Both the position numbers and the translations under genes were made by a program. DNA of 64,000 nt, from contig NZ_OBDO01000003.1 of assembly GCF_900215145.1 (NCBI RefSeq), positions 279,305-343,304 on the forward strand, in the 5' to 3' direction. The DNA comes from Geodermatophilus sabuli (lineage in GTDB: Bacteria > Actinomycetota > Actinomycetes > Mycobacteriales > Geodermatophilaceae). Shown here piece after piece: positions 36,003-44,582 of this stretch. Numbering within the stretch: position 1 is the first letter of the stretch; each line of letters starts with the position of its first letter. The notes beneath the pieces were generated by a model. That model worked only from the letters and a program-made list of their open reading frames with translations. It was not told the origin of the DNA and made no database searches.

Positions 36003-36017
36003 CGAACACACGTTCGA
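36003..36017. promoter_or_regulatory. Consensus actinobacterial LexA (SOS) box
   Basis: CGAACACACGTTCGA matches the Gram-positive/actinobacterial LexA site GAAC-N4-GTTC with the flanking CG..CG. It ends 37 bp and begins 23 bp upstream of GTG 35980 on the minus strand, exactly where a promoter would be. No other such site was noticed in the window. Confidence 0.65.
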
Positions 36018-36051
36018 CGGCGCGCCCTGGTCGTCGCGCGGGAGGGCGCCC

Positions 36052-36291
36052 TCAGCCCGACGTCGGCCGCTTGAGCCAGAACTGCTCGAACCCCCAGGTG
36101 CCCGCGCCGCTGGAGTGGTAGCTGACCAGCTCCCACCCCTCGGCTCCGAGCCGGTTGAGCACCGAGCTGGTGTCCCCGCTCTGCCGCTCCAGCGAGCCGC
36201 CGGGGAGCTTCACGCTCACCCCTGCCCGCTGTGACTCGGCGTCGTTGGCCGTGATGACCGAGGCGTACTCCCAGGTGGTCACGGGGAGCAC
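36052..36291 (-). CDS. DUF4177-like small protein
   Basis: 79 residues. The N-terminal TTWEYASVITAND and the LNRLGAEGWELVSYHS motif are those of DUF4177, a family of short, soluble proteins of unknown role. The C-terminal strand is WGFEQFWLKRP. ATG 36291; GTG at 36279 is another option. It lies divergent from the secreted protein gene. Confidence 0.8.
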   Translation of the reverse strand: MLPVTTWEYASVITANDAESQRAGVSVKLPGGSLERQSGDTSSVLNRLGAEGWELVSYHSSGAGTWGFEQFWLKRPTSG

Positions 36292-36388
36292 GGTAACCGA
36301 CCCCCCGGTGCGGCCCCGGAGAGCGCTGGAGTGATCTGGATCCGGACCCTTCCGTCACCCACCCCGTTCGGGCTAACGTGACGCACAG

Positions 36389-36444
36389 CGCTGGATCAAC
36401 TCCATTCGGTGTTGGGAGTCCAGCGGCCGGGTCGGCTCGACCCG
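36389..36444 (+). other. Structured leader of the secreted protein gene
   Basis: Two stem-loops upstream of ATG 36486: CGCTGGA/TCCAGCG enclosing CAAC/GTTG (36389-36425) and CGGGTCG-GCT-CGACCCG (36428-36444). They could form a structured 5' untranslated region. No known riboswitch consensus was matched by eye. Confidence 0.4.
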
Positions 36445-36485
36445 CAGCCAGCTGTCGACCACCCGCCGAGGGGATCCCTGTCCGC

Positions 36486-37436
36486 ATGCCCGCCTTCCGC
36501 CGGGGCCCGTCTGACCTGACTCGCTCATACGGCGCGATGGGACGTCCACGCACCGCCACGATCATCGGGGCCCTGGCGATCGTCGGCGTCGTCGCCGGCA
36601 GCGGAGCCCTCGTGCTCGACGACCCCGCGGACGGCGCGGCGCGGACCCCGGAGGTCAGCGCCACGGCGAGCCCGCTCCCGACCAACGACCGCGGCATCGG
36701 TCACGCCTCGCGGGCGGCCGTGCCGCACTCCTCGGCGCTGGTGACGCCCACTCCCGCGCCGCAGACCACCCCCGCGACGCCGTCAGAGACGCCCGCGCCC
36801 ACCACGAGGGCCACCACCGCGGCCCCGAGCACCCCGGCGCCGGTCCCGGCTCCGGCTCCGGCTCCGGCTCCGAATCCGAAGCCGACACCCTCGACGACCC
36901 GGTCCACCCCGGCGCCGGCCCCCGCGCCCGCTCCGGAGCCGGCCCCTGCCCCGGCGCCGCCGGGCACCGGGGAGCGCGAGATCCAGGCCTACATGACCGG
37001 CTACTCGTACTTCGACAACGCCCCGGCCGGCAGCCCGAGCACCTCCCACCCGATCGTCCACCGGCAGGCCGGCGGCACCGGCACGTACGAGGACCCGATC
37101 ACCGTCGCGGTCGGGCACTCGGAGGCCGGCGGCCAGGACACCCTCGACTGGGCTGCGGGCACCCGCTTCTACGTCCCGGCGATGAGCCGTTACCTGATCG
37201 TCGAGGACACCTGCGGTGACGGCGCCGCGCCGCAGAACGGCGCCTGCCACACCGGCTACCCCTCCTCGGCGTCGACATGGCTGCACGTGTGGGTCGACGG
37301 CCGGGACGCCGGCTCGTCGTCCACCGACTCCTGCCTGGGCCGCCTCACCGGCGTGCGCACGGTGATCGTCAACGCCGGTCCCGGCCACCCGGTCGACGCC
37401 GGCCCGATCGCCTCCGGCGGCGGCTGCGCCCTCTGA
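36486..37436 (+). CDS. Secreted Pro/Ala-rich protein with barrel-like C-terminal domain
   Basis: 316 residues. A membrane or signal segment at about 22-42 (TATIIGALAIVGVVAGSGAL), a Thr/Pro/Ala-rich spacer at about 80-160 made of PAPA repeats, then a compact domain starting EIQAYMTGYSYFDNAPAGS. In that domain, RFYVPAMSRYLIVEDTCGDG with CHTGY, TWLHVWVDGRD and a final CLGRLTG resemble double-psi beta-barrel wall or expansin/RlpA-like proteins. Four Cys probably form disulfides. It is likely anchored in or released through the membrane and acts in the wall; activity unknown. ATG 36486 is the best start. Confidence 0.8.
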   Translation: MPAFRRGPSDLTRSYGAMGRPRTATIIGALAIVGVVAGSGALVLDDPADGAARTPEVSATASPLPTNDRGIGHASRAAVPHSSALVTPTPAPQTTPATPSETPAPTTRATTAAPSTPAPVPAPAPAPAPNPKPTPSTTRSTPAPAPAPAPEPAPAPAPPGTGEREIQAYMTGYSYFDNAPAGSPSTSHPIVHRQAGGTGTYEDPITVAVGHSEAGGQDTLDWAAGTRFYVPAMSRYLIVEDTCGDGAAPQNGACHTGYPSSASTWLHVWVDGRDAGSSSTDSCLGRLTGVRTVIVNAGPGHPVDAGPIASGGGCAL

Positions 37437-37581
37437 GCCGTCGCCCCGAGGCACTCGCCCGACGCAGCCGGGCTGCGGACCGCCGAGCAGTCCGGCGAGA
37501 TCGAGGCCGTCGTGCGCCTTCGCCACGCGGCCGGTGGTCAGCGCCCAGCCGGCACTCGCGACCACGCTGCCCGTCACGGGG

Positions 37582-38922
37582 TCACCGCGCGGCGCTCCCG
37601 TACGGCTGTCTCCCTGCCGTGTCCTGGACGAGCAGGGCCACGCACTCCACGTGCGCGGTCATGGGGAAGGCGTCGAACCCGCGGACGGCCTCCAGCCGGT
37701 ACCCCGCCGTCCCGAGGACGGCGACGTCACGGGCGAGGGACGCCGGGTCGCAGGCGACGTAGACCACCGCACGCGGGCCGGCGCCGGCCAGCACGCGGCT
37801 CACCGCCGGGCCGGCACCGGCCCGCGGCGGGTCCAGGACGACGACGTCCGGAGGCGTGCCGAGCTCGTCGATCAGGTCGGCCAGCCCCTCGGCGTCCACC
37901 TCGCCCTGCCAGACCTCCGCCTGCGGCAGGTCGGCCAGGTTGGCCTCGGCCGCGGCGCACGCCGCCGGGTCGGCCTCGACACACACGACCCGGCCACCCG
38001 TTCCGACGCCGGGGGCGAGCGCGCCACCGAACAGCCCCGCGCCGGCGTAGAGGTCGAGCACCGTCTCCCCCGGACCGACGGCGGCGAACCCCTCGACGGC
38101 GGACACGAGGGCGTCGGCCGCCGCGGGGTGCACCTGCCAGAAGCCGGTGCCCTCGACCTCCCAGTCGCGGCCGGCGGCCGTCCGGGCGGCCCGGCCGTCC
38201 GGTTGGGCGGGCCCGTCCTCCCCGGGGCGCAGCACGCGGGTCGTCTGCGGCCGGCCCTGCCGGTCCAGGCGGGTGGTGGTCACGGTGCCGTTCGAGTCGA
38301 CGGCGACGTCCACCGCCCCGGCGCCCGGCCACCGGCGCCCCAGCACCGCACGGGCCGCGGGCTCGACGGTGATCGGGCAGTCGTCCAGCAGCACCACGTC
38401 GTGGGAGCGGTGCCGGCGCAGCCCGGGCGCCCCGGACCGGTCGACGGCGAAGCGGGCCCGGGAACGCCAGCGCAGCGGGCCGCCGGGGAGCTCCTCGACC
38501 ACCACGTCGACGTCCAGGCCGGCCAGCCGGAGGAGCTGCTCCCGGACCACGGCCGCCTTCAGCCGGTGCTGCTCGGCCGGCGTCGCGTGCTGCCAGTCGC
38601 AGCCGCCGCACCGGCCCGGCCCGCTGTACGGGCAGGGCCGCTCGACCCGCTCCGGCGACGGGGTCAGCACCTCGATCGCGTCGGCGCGGCAGAAGCCGGG
38701 GTGGCGGTCCTCGGTGACCCGGACGACGACGCGCTCGCCGGGCAGCGTGTGCCGCACGAAGACCACCCGTCCCTCGTGCCGGGCCACACAGTGCCCGCCG
38801 TGCGCGACCGGCCCGACGGTCACCTCGAACTCCAGGCCGGTCCACCCACCCCCGCGGTCCGGGCGTCCGGGGCGGGCGGTGCGACCCGGTCGCCCGCCGC
38901 CGCGTCGTCCGCGCTCAGCCAC
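37582..38922 (-). CDS. TrmA/RlmCD-type class I SAM-dependent RNA methyltransferase
   Basis: 446 residues from GTG 38922, which follows AGGAGG. N-terminal TRAM domain (FEVTVGPVAHGGHCVARH and FVRHTLPGERVVVRV), Fe-S cysteines CPYSGPGRCGGCDWQH, SAM motif VLDLYAGAGLFGGALA and the catalytic Cys in YVACDPASLARD, followed by the family end FPMTAHVECVALL. It methylates C5 of a uridine in tRNA or rRNA. Overlapping order with the permease gene matches Rv2689c-Rv2690c. The exact target is not predictable. Confidence 0.92.
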   Translation of the reverse strand: MAERGRRGGGRPGRTARPGRPDRGGGWTGLEFEVTVGPVAHGGHCVARHEGRVVFVRHTLPGERVVVRVTEDRHPGFCRADAIEVLTPSPERVERPCPYSGPGRCGGCDWQHATPAEQHRLKAAVVREQLLRLAGLDVDVVVEELPGGPLRWRSRARFAVDRSGAPGLRRHRSHDVVLLDDCPITVEPAARAVLGRRWPGAGAVDVAVDSNGTVTTTRLDRQGRPQTTRVLRPGEDGPAQPDGRAARTAAGRDWEVEGTGFWQVHPAAADALVSAVEGFAAVGPGETVLDLYAGAGLFGGALAPGVGTGGRVVCVEADPAACAAAEANLADLPQAEVWQGEVDAEGLADLIDELGTPPDVVVLDPPRAGAGPAVSRVLAGAGPRAVVYVACDPASLARDVAVLGTAGYRLEAVRGFDAFPMTAHVECVALLVQDTAGRQPYGSAAR

Positions 38923-38957
38923 AGCGGTCCTCCTGCCGGCCACGTCGTCGGGCTCCC

Positions 38958-40997
38958 TCAGCCATACGGGGTCGCCTCCGCCTCGTCGGTGGTCAGTCCG
39001 CGCCGCAGGTCCCCGGGCGCCGGCCCCCCGCCGCGGCCGTCGTCGTCCCGCCCCACCGAGCTCTCCAGCTGCCAGGGCACGGTGGTGATCATGACCCCGG
39101 GCTGGAACTGCAGCCGGGCGCGCAGCCGCAGCGCGCTCTGGTTGTGCAGCACGTTCTCCCACCAGCGGCCGACGACGTACTGCGGCACGAAGACCACGAC
39201 CAGCTCCCGCGGGCTGTCCCGGCGGATCCCCTTGACGAAGTCGAGCACCGGCCGGGTGATCTCCCGGTAGGGCGACTCCAGCACGGTCAGCGGAACGGGG
39301 ATGTCGTACTTCTCCCACTGCGCCTGCAGTGCCCGCGTCTCGGCGTCGTCGACGTTGACGGTGAGCGCGGTGAGCACGTCGGGGCGGGTGGCCCGGGCGA
39401 AGGCCAGCGCCCGCAGCGTCGGCTTGTGGACCTTGGAGACCAGCACGATCGCGTGCACCTTGCTGGGCAGCGTCCGGGAGTCGGTGTCGGGCACCAACTG
39501 CTCCGCGACGTGGGAGTAGTGCCGGTTGATGGCCTTCATCAGCAGGAAGAGCACCGGCATCACCAGCAGGACCAGCCAGGCGCCCCGGGTGAACTTGGTG
39601 ACCACGATGATCACCAGGACGACGCTGGTGAGCGAACCGCCGACGGTGTTGATCGCCTGCGAGCGGCGGATCCGCCGTCGTGCGTCCGCGTCCTCCGTCG
39701 TCTGCAGCTGGCGGTTCCAGTGCCGCACCATGCCCCACTGGCCGATGGAGAAGCTGGTGAAGACGCCGACGATGTACATCTGGATGAGCCGGTTGACGTC
39801 CGCGTCGAACGCGAACAGCAGCAGCGCAGCGAAGCCCGCCAGCAGCAGGATGCCGTTGCTGTAGACGAGCTTGTCACCGCGGGTGTGCAGCTGACGCGGC
39901 ATGAACCGGTCCTGCGCCAGCACCGAGCCCAGCAGCGGGAAGCCGTTGAACGCGGTGTTCGCGGCGAGGACCAGGACCAGCGCGGTCGCCGCCTGGATGG
40001 CGAAGAACAGCGGCGAGGTGTCACCGCCGAACGTGGCTGCGGCCAGCTGCGCGATGACGGTCCGCTGCGGCTCGGTGTCGCAGTCGGCGAAGCCCTGGAG
40101 GTCGCAGGCGTCCTCCACGTACTTGACGTCGGCGGCCAGTGCAAGCGCGGTAACACCGGAGAACAGGACCGCGGCGATCCCGCCCATGAGCGCCAGCGTG
40201 GTGGCGGCGTTGCGGCTCTTCGGCGGCTTGAACGCCGGGACGCCGTTGGCGATCGCCTCCACCCCGGTCAGCGCCGTGCAGCCGGAGGCGAAGGCGCGCA
40301 GCGCGAAGAAGAGCAGTGCCAGCCCGCCGAGCTGCTCGAAGCCGGGCTCCGGCGTGACGGTGTAGCCGGCCGTCTCGGCGACCACCGGGGAGTCGGTGAA
40401 CAGGTCCCGCACGAGGCCGGTGACGATCATCACCAGGATGCCGGTGATGAACAGGTAGGTCGGCAGGGCGAAGGTGCGGCCGGACTCCCGCAGCCCGCGC
40501 AGGTTGGCCGCGGCCAGCAGCGCGACGAGACCCACCGCGATGAGCACCCGGTGCTGGTTGAGCCCGGGGAACGCGGAGATGATGTTGTCGGTGCCGGCCG
40601 CGACCGACACCGCGACGGTCAGCACGTAGTCCACGAGCAGCGCGCTGGCCACGGTCAGGCCGGCGAACTGGCCGTGGTTCTTGAACGCCACCTCGTAGTC
40701 CCCGCCGCCGGACGGGTAGGCGCGGACCACCTGCCGGTACGAGAGCACCACGGTCGCCAGCAGCAGCACGACGGCGATGGCCAGCCACGGCGCCAGGAAG
40801 AGGAAGGCGGTGCCGGCCAGCGTCAGCACGATGAGGATCTCCTGGGTGGCGTAGGCCACGGAGGAGAGCGGGTCGCTGGCGAAGATCGGGAGGGCGAGCC
40901 GCTTGGGCAGCAGCGACTCACCGGCGCGGTCGCTGCGGACGGCACGGCCGAGGAGCAGCCGTTTCGGGAGTTGTCCGAGGTCGGACAGGGTCGGCAC
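38958..40997 (-). CDS. APC-superfamily amino acid/cation permease
   Basis: 679 residues from GTG 40997. About 12 membrane helices in the first 480 residues, starting LPIFASDPLSSVAYATQEIL (the conserved first helix of this DUF-like APC group), then a 190-residue cytoplasmic C-terminal domain (AIVLVSKVHKPTLRALAFAR to the end) that resembles a universal-stress/ligand-binding fold. The equivalent Rv2690c sits next to ceoB and ceoC; here too it is divergent from ceoB with a 162-bp spacer. Potassium or amino-acid transport under CeoB/CeoC control is plausible. Confidence 0.88.
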   Translation of the reverse strand: MPTLSDLGQLPKRLLLGRAVRSDRAGESLLPKRLALPIFASDPLSSVAYATQEILIVLTLAGTAFLFLAPWLAIAVVLLLATVVLSYRQVVRAYPSGGGDYEVAFKNHGQFAGLTVASALLVDYVLTVAVSVAAGTDNIISAFPGLNQHRVLIAVGLVALLAAANLRGLRESGRTFALPTYLFITGILVMIVTGLVRDLFTDSPVVAETAGYTVTPEPGFEQLGGLALLFFALRAFASGCTALTGVEAIANGVPAFKPPKSRNAATTLALMGGIAAVLFSGVTALALAADVKYVEDACDLQGFADCDTEPQRTVIAQLAAATFGGDTSPLFFAIQAATALVLVLAANTAFNGFPLLGSVLAQDRFMPRQLHTRGDKLVYSNGILLLAGFAALLLFAFDADVNRLIQMYIVGVFTSFSIGQWGMVRHWNRQLQTTEDADARRRIRRSQAINTVGGSLTSVVLVIIVVTKFTRGAWLVLLVMPVLFLLMKAINRHYSHVAEQLVPDTDSRTLPSKVHAIVLVSKVHKPTLRALAFARATRPDVLTALTVNVDDAETRALQAQWEKYDIPVPLTVLESPYREITRPVLDFVKGIRRDSPRELVVVFVPQYVVGRWWENVLHNQSALRLRARLQFQPGVMITTVPWQLESSVGRDDDGRGGGPAPGDLRRGLTTDEAEATPYG

Positions 40998-41159
40998 GGC
41001 GGCGATCGTACGGACGCCGGGACGGCCCACGCCCCCGCCGGGAGGGTGAGTTGCAGCGCGTGGACGGCGTCGAGCGGCACCCCCGGGTGTAGCTTCGCGG
41101 CCGGGCAGCGCGGGCGGTCGGCGCCGGCGCACCGGGACCATCGAGCGGAGAGTCCACCA

Positions 41160-41828
41160 GTGCACGTGGTCGTGATGGGCTGCGGCCGCGTCGGTTCGGC
41201 CATCGCCCGCCGGCTCGAGGAGATCGGCCACAGCGTCGCGGTCATCGACCAGGACCCCGAGGCCTTCCGCCGGCTGGGGCCGGACTTCGGCGGCCGCCAG
41301 GTGACCGGGCTGGGCTTCGACCGCCAGACCCTGCTCGACGCCGGCATCGACTCCGCGGGCGCCTTCGCCGCGGTGAGCAGCGGCGACAACTCCAACATCA
41401 TCAGCGCGCGGGTGGCCCGCGAGACGTTCGGCGTCCAGCACGTCGTCGCCCGCATCTACGACTCCAAGCGCGCCGAGGTCTACGAGCGGATGGGCATCCC
41501 GAGCGTGGCCACCGTCCCGTGGACGGTGAACCGGCTGCTGCGCGAACTGCTGTCGGTCAAGGTCAGCGAGTTGTGGCGCGAGCCCACCGGCCAGGTGCTG
41601 CTCATCCGGGTCACCGTGACGGAGGGCTGGGTCGGCCGGAAGCTGTCGGACCTGGAGGCCCAGTCCGGGGCGCGGGCCGCCTGGCTGGTCCGCTTCGGCG
41701 AGGCCCAGCTGCCGACGGCGACGACGGTCATGCAGGACGGCGACCAGCTCGTCGTGGCCGCGACCGACGCGATCACCACGCGGGTGCACGAGGTCGTCGA
41801 GCGCGGTCCCCAGGGAGGGGAGTCCTGA
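41160..41828 (+). CDS. ceoB: Trk potassium-uptake regulatory protein, CeoB-type
   Basis: 222 residues from GTG 41160. RCK_N NAD(H)-binding domain: VVVMGCGRVGSAIARRLEEI with GCGRVG at 7-12, and the acidic ribose contact in VIDQDPEAF; AVSSGDNSNIISARVARETF follows. A C-terminal RCK_C domain (VTEGWVGRKLSDLEAQSG to GDQLVVAATD) binds a regulatory ligand. It gates a potassium transporter from the cytoplasmic side. The stop overlaps the next start (TGATG). Confidence 0.92.
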   Translation: MHVVVMGCGRVGSAIARRLEEIGHSVAVIDQDPEAFRRLGPDFGGRQVTGLGFDRQTLLDAGIDSAGAFAAVSSGDNSNIISARVARETFGVQHVVARIYDSKRAEVYERMGIPSVATVPWTVNRLLRELLSVKVSELWREPTGQVLLIRVTVTEGWVGRKLSDLEAQSGARAAWLVRFGEAQLPTATTVMQDGDQLVVAATDAITTRVHEVVERGPQGGES

Positions 41829-42496
41829 TGCGGGTGGCGATCGTGGGGGCCGGCGCCGTCGGCCGGTCCATCGCCGGCGAGCTGCTCAACAACGGCCACG
41901 CCGTGATGCTCATCGAGAAGGACGGCCGCAAGGTCCGCACCCGGTCGGTGCCCGGGGCGGAGTGGGTGCAGGCCGACGCCTGCGAGGTCTCCTCCCTCGA
42001 GGAGGCCCAGCTGGCCACCTGCGACGTGGTGGTGGCCGCCACCGGCGACGACAAGGCCAACCTCGTCGTGTCGCTGCTGGCCAAGACCGAGTTCGCCGTC
42101 AACCGCGTCGTGGCCCGGGTCAAGGACCCCCGCAACGAGTGGCTCTACACCGAGGCCTGGGGCGTGGACGTCGCCGTCTCCACGCCGCGGGTGCTGGCGG
42201 CGCTGGTGGAGGAGGCGGTGACTGTAGGCGACGTCGTCCGGCTGATGAGCTTCCGCAAGGGCGCCGCCAACCTGGTCGAGATCACCCTCGCCGAGGACAC
42301 CCCGTGGGTGGGCCGCCCGCTGCGGGAGGTGCCGCTGCCCCGGGAGACCGTGCTCACCGTGGTGCTGCGCGGCGACCGGGTGATCACCCCCAGCCCCGAC
42401 GAGCCGCTCGAGGCGGGGGACGAGCTGCTGTTCGTCACCCACGCCGACGTGGAGGAGCAGCTGCAGGAGGTGCTCTCCCCCGCACACGCCGGCTGA
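41828..42496 (+). CDS. ceoC: Trk potassium-uptake regulatory protein, CeoC-type
   Basis: 222 residues from ATG 41828, which shares a base with the ceoB stop. RCK_N with VAIVGAGAVGRSIAGELLNN (GAGAVG at 7-12), AATGDDKANLVVSLLAKTEF and a C-terminal RCK_C domain (LAEDTPWVGRPLREVPLPRE, EAGDELLFVTHADVE). With CeoB it makes the two-subunit regulator of a Trk/Ktr-type or APC potassium transporter. Convergent with the DUF3159 gene. Confidence 0.92.
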   Translation: MRVAIVGAGAVGRSIAGELLNNGHAVMLIEKDGRKVRTRSVPGAEWVQADACEVSSLEEAQLATCDVVVAATGDDKANLVVSLLAKTEFAVNRVVARVKDPRNEWLYTEAWGVDVAVSTPRVLAALVEEAVTVGDVVRLMSFRKGAANLVEITLAEDTPWVGRPLREVPLPRETVLTVVLRGDRVITPSPDEPLEAGDELLFVTHADVEEQLQEVLSPAHAG

Positions 42497-42532
42497 CGCC
42501 CACGCCCGCAGGGACCGGGTCGGGGTCCTCCC

Positions 42533-43402
42533 TCAGGCGGCGGGGCGCTCCGGCTCGCCGGGTCCGCTCTCCCGGTCGGCGGGCACGGCGCGGTGCCGGT
42601 GCAGTCGCGCGACCACCCACAGCGTCACGACGATCTCCACGGCGGTGACCGGCAGGCCCAGCACGAGGGACGCGGTGCCCAGCAGCTCCACCTCGTCCGC
42701 CCGGTACAGCACGTACTGGACGACGGCGCGGACCAGGAACGTCGCCCCCCAGAGCAACGTCAGCCAGGCGTAGGCGCGCACCATCCGGGAGTCGTCCCGC
42801 CAGTGCCGCTCGGGCTCCGGGTCGGCCGGTCGGACGCCGGTCTCCGGGTCCGGCGGTGCGCGGTGGTGCAGAGAGGCGCTGACCCGGTCGATCCTGCGGC
42901 GCAGCCCGGGCAGGGAGTGCGACGCCATCGCCCCCAGGTGGCTGGGCGCCAGGAACTCCGCGAGGACGCCGACCAGCGGCCAGCGCACGACGATCGAGCC
43001 GACCAGCACCACGCCGAGGGCGACGTTGCGGATCAGCCCCGGGACGAAGAAGTCCCGCGCCTGACCGGAGGCGGCGGCGATGCCGACGGCGATGGCCACC
43101 CCGAACAGGCCGCTCACGGCCTGCTGCACGCTCTCCCGGCGCACCAGGCGCAGCGTGAAGACGAGGACGGCGGCACCGACGGCCGACCAGATGCCGGCGC
43201 GCAGCTCCCCCAGGGAGTTGCCCACGATGAACGCGATCGTGGGCAGCGACGCGTCGACCATGCCGCGCCAGCCACCCAGCTGATCCAGCACCAGGTGCCG
43301 GTCGAACGTGACCGCGCCCGACCCTCCTGGCTCGCCCCCCGCCGGCCGGCCGGCGGGCTGCCCCGGCGCGGGCCGGCCCTCCCCCTCGGGCGCAGCCGTC
43401 AC
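42533..43402 (-). CDS. DUF3159 membrane protein
   Basis: 289 residues. Six or so membrane helices with the DUF3159 hallmark WRGMVDASLPTIAFIVGNSL near the N-terminus, AIAVGIAAASGQARDFFVPG and RMVRAYAWLTLLWGATFLVR; the first 30 and last 20 residues are disordered and Pro-rich. Orthologue of Rv2693c. Function unknown; a role in transport or the envelope is guessed. Its ATG overlaps the OB-fold gene stop by 4 bp. Confidence 0.85.
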   Translation of the reverse strand: MTAAPEGEGRPAPGQPAGRPAGGEPGGSGAVTFDRHLVLDQLGGWRGMVDASLPTIAFIVGNSLGELRAGIWSAVGAAVLVFTLRLVRRESVQQAVSGLFGVAIAVGIAAASGQARDFFVPGLIRNVALGVVLVGSIVVRWPLVGVLAEFLAPSHLGAMASHSLPGLRRRIDRVSASLHHRAPPDPETGVRPADPEPERHWRDDSRMVRAYAWLTLLWGATFLVRAVVQYVLYRADEVELLGTASLVLGLPVTAVEIVVTLWVVARLHRHRAVPADRESGPGEPERPAA

Positions 43403-43776
43403 CCGGCGCTCAGCTCGTACCGGGGGTTGTAGATGACCTGGCGGCCGTCGAACGAGGCGAACCGGCCGGTGGCGGTCATCGTGCGCCCGGGCTCGATGCC
43501 CGGGATGCGCCGGCGGCCGAGCCAGACGAGGGTGACCGACCCGGAGCCGTCGAAGAGCTCGGCCTCCAGGGTCGGCACGGTCTCGCGCGGGGTGTAGACC
43601 ACCGACTTCAGCCGTCCGGTCACGGTGACCACCGCCCCCTTGCGGCAGGCGCTGACCGCCTCACAGCCGGCGCTCACCGCGCCCTCGCGCAGGCGTTCGG
43701 CGTCGATGGTCTGGTCGTCGGCCGTCAGCCGCTGCAGGGTGCGCGCCAGCCAACCGCCCGAACGGGTCTCCGTCAC
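43399..43776 (-). CDS. OB-fold nucleic-acid-binding protein
   Basis: 125 residues from GTG 43776. An OB-fold: VVTVTGRLKSVVYTP, LEAELFDGSGSVTLVWLGRR, RTMTATGRFASFDGRQVIYN. A helical N-terminal part carries three Cys (EAVSACRKG and GCEAVSAC). Resembles the Rv2694c family. Probably binds single-stranded nucleic acid. Overlaps the neighbours on both sides by 4 bp, so it is translationally coupled in the dut-DUF3159 run. Confidence 0.8.
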   Translation of the reverse strand: MTETRSGGWLARTLQRLTADDQTIDAERLREGAVSAGCEAVSACRKGAVVTVTGRLKSVVYTPRETVPTLEAELFDGSGSVTLVWLGRRRIPGIEPGRTMTATGRFASFDGRQVIYNPRYELSAG

Positions 43777-44582
43777 GGATCCAGGGTAGATCCGTCGCGC
43801 GCCGCAGCGGCGCGCTCCCGCAGCCACTCGCGGACCAGCGCCCACGGCGCGCCGTCGGGGTCGATGAGCGCCATGTGGTCCGCGTCCACCCACCGCACCT
43901 CCACCGGCACCCCGGCCGCGGCGGCGGCCGCCGCGTAGCGGGCGCTCTGCCCCCGCGGGACGTCGTCGTCGGCGGTGCCGTGCACGCACAGCAGGTCCAC
44001 GCCGGCCGGTACCAGCCGCACCGGGTCGGCGACGGCGTACCGGTCGGGGGCCTCCCCGGGCTCCGCGCCGAGCAGATCCTGCACCGCGCCGTCGCCCATC
44101 CGCTGGGCGGCCGCGAGCTCCAGGTCGAGGACGCCCGCCTGCAGCACCGCGGCGGTGACCCGCACCCGCGGCCGCGCTCCGGGCGCCCCCTCGGGCAGCC
44201 GCTGCCGCCCGGCCAGCCAGGCCGCGAGCTGACCGCCGGCGGAGTGGCCGACGACCGCGAGGAAACCCAGATCCAGCCGGTCGGCAGCGTCCCCGCCGGT
44301 TCGCCCGAGGTCCGGCAGCGCGTCGACCGCGGCCGCGACGTCCTCGAGGGTGACCGGCCACCCCCCACCGGCACCCACCCGGCGGTACTCGACCGCGACC
44401 GCGGCGAAGCCCGCGGCGGCGAGGTCGGCGGCGAGGGGCCGGGCCAGCTCGATGCCGTACGGGGCACGCCAGAAGCCGCCGTGCACCACCACGACCACGG
44501 GGGCGCGCCCGATGCCGGCCGGGAGGGTCAGCTCGACGAACTGGTCGGGGTGCGGACCGTAGGGGGCCTGCGTGGTGCTCAC
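43773..44582 (-). CDS. Alpha/beta hydrolase (esterase/lipase fold)
   Basis: 269 residues from GTG 44582. Oxyanion-hole motif VVVHGGFWRAP, nucleophile elbow GHSAGG with the Ser, an Asp in LLCVHGTADDDVP and a His in DADHMALIDPDG complete a catalytic triad of the BD-FAE/acetyl-esterase type. Substrate unknown. Coupled to the upstream DUF3710 gene by a GTGA overlap and to the OB-fold gene by another. It occupies the Rv2695 position; not all relatives carry a hydrolase there. Confidence 0.85.
   Translation of the reverse strand: MSTTQAPYGPHPDQFVELTLPAGIGRAPVVVVVHGGFWRAPYGIELARPLAADLAAAGFAAVAVEYRRVGAGGGWPVTLEDVAAAVDALPDLGRTGGDAADRLDLGFLAVVGHSAGGQLAAWLAGRQRLPEGAPGARPRVRVTAAVLQAGVLDLELAAAQRMGDGAVQDLLGAEPGEAPDRYAVADPVRLVPAGVDLLCVHGTADDDVPRGQSARYAAAAAAAGVPVEVRWVDADHMALIDPDGAPWALVREWLRERAAAARDGSTLDP

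Noticed and set aside
36361-36485. Possible ydaO (cyclic di-AMP) riboswitch upstream of the secreted protein
   Set aside because: The leader has hairpins, but the conserved ydaO stretches (GCCGAAUCC- and CCCGACAGCUAAC-like) are not found in order. Kept only as a structured leader.
37437-37581. Coding-looking minus-strand frame with GWALTTGRVAKAHDGLDLAG
   Set aside because: No domain, it continues as an antisense shadow of the secreted protein gene, and the spacer is only 145 bp.
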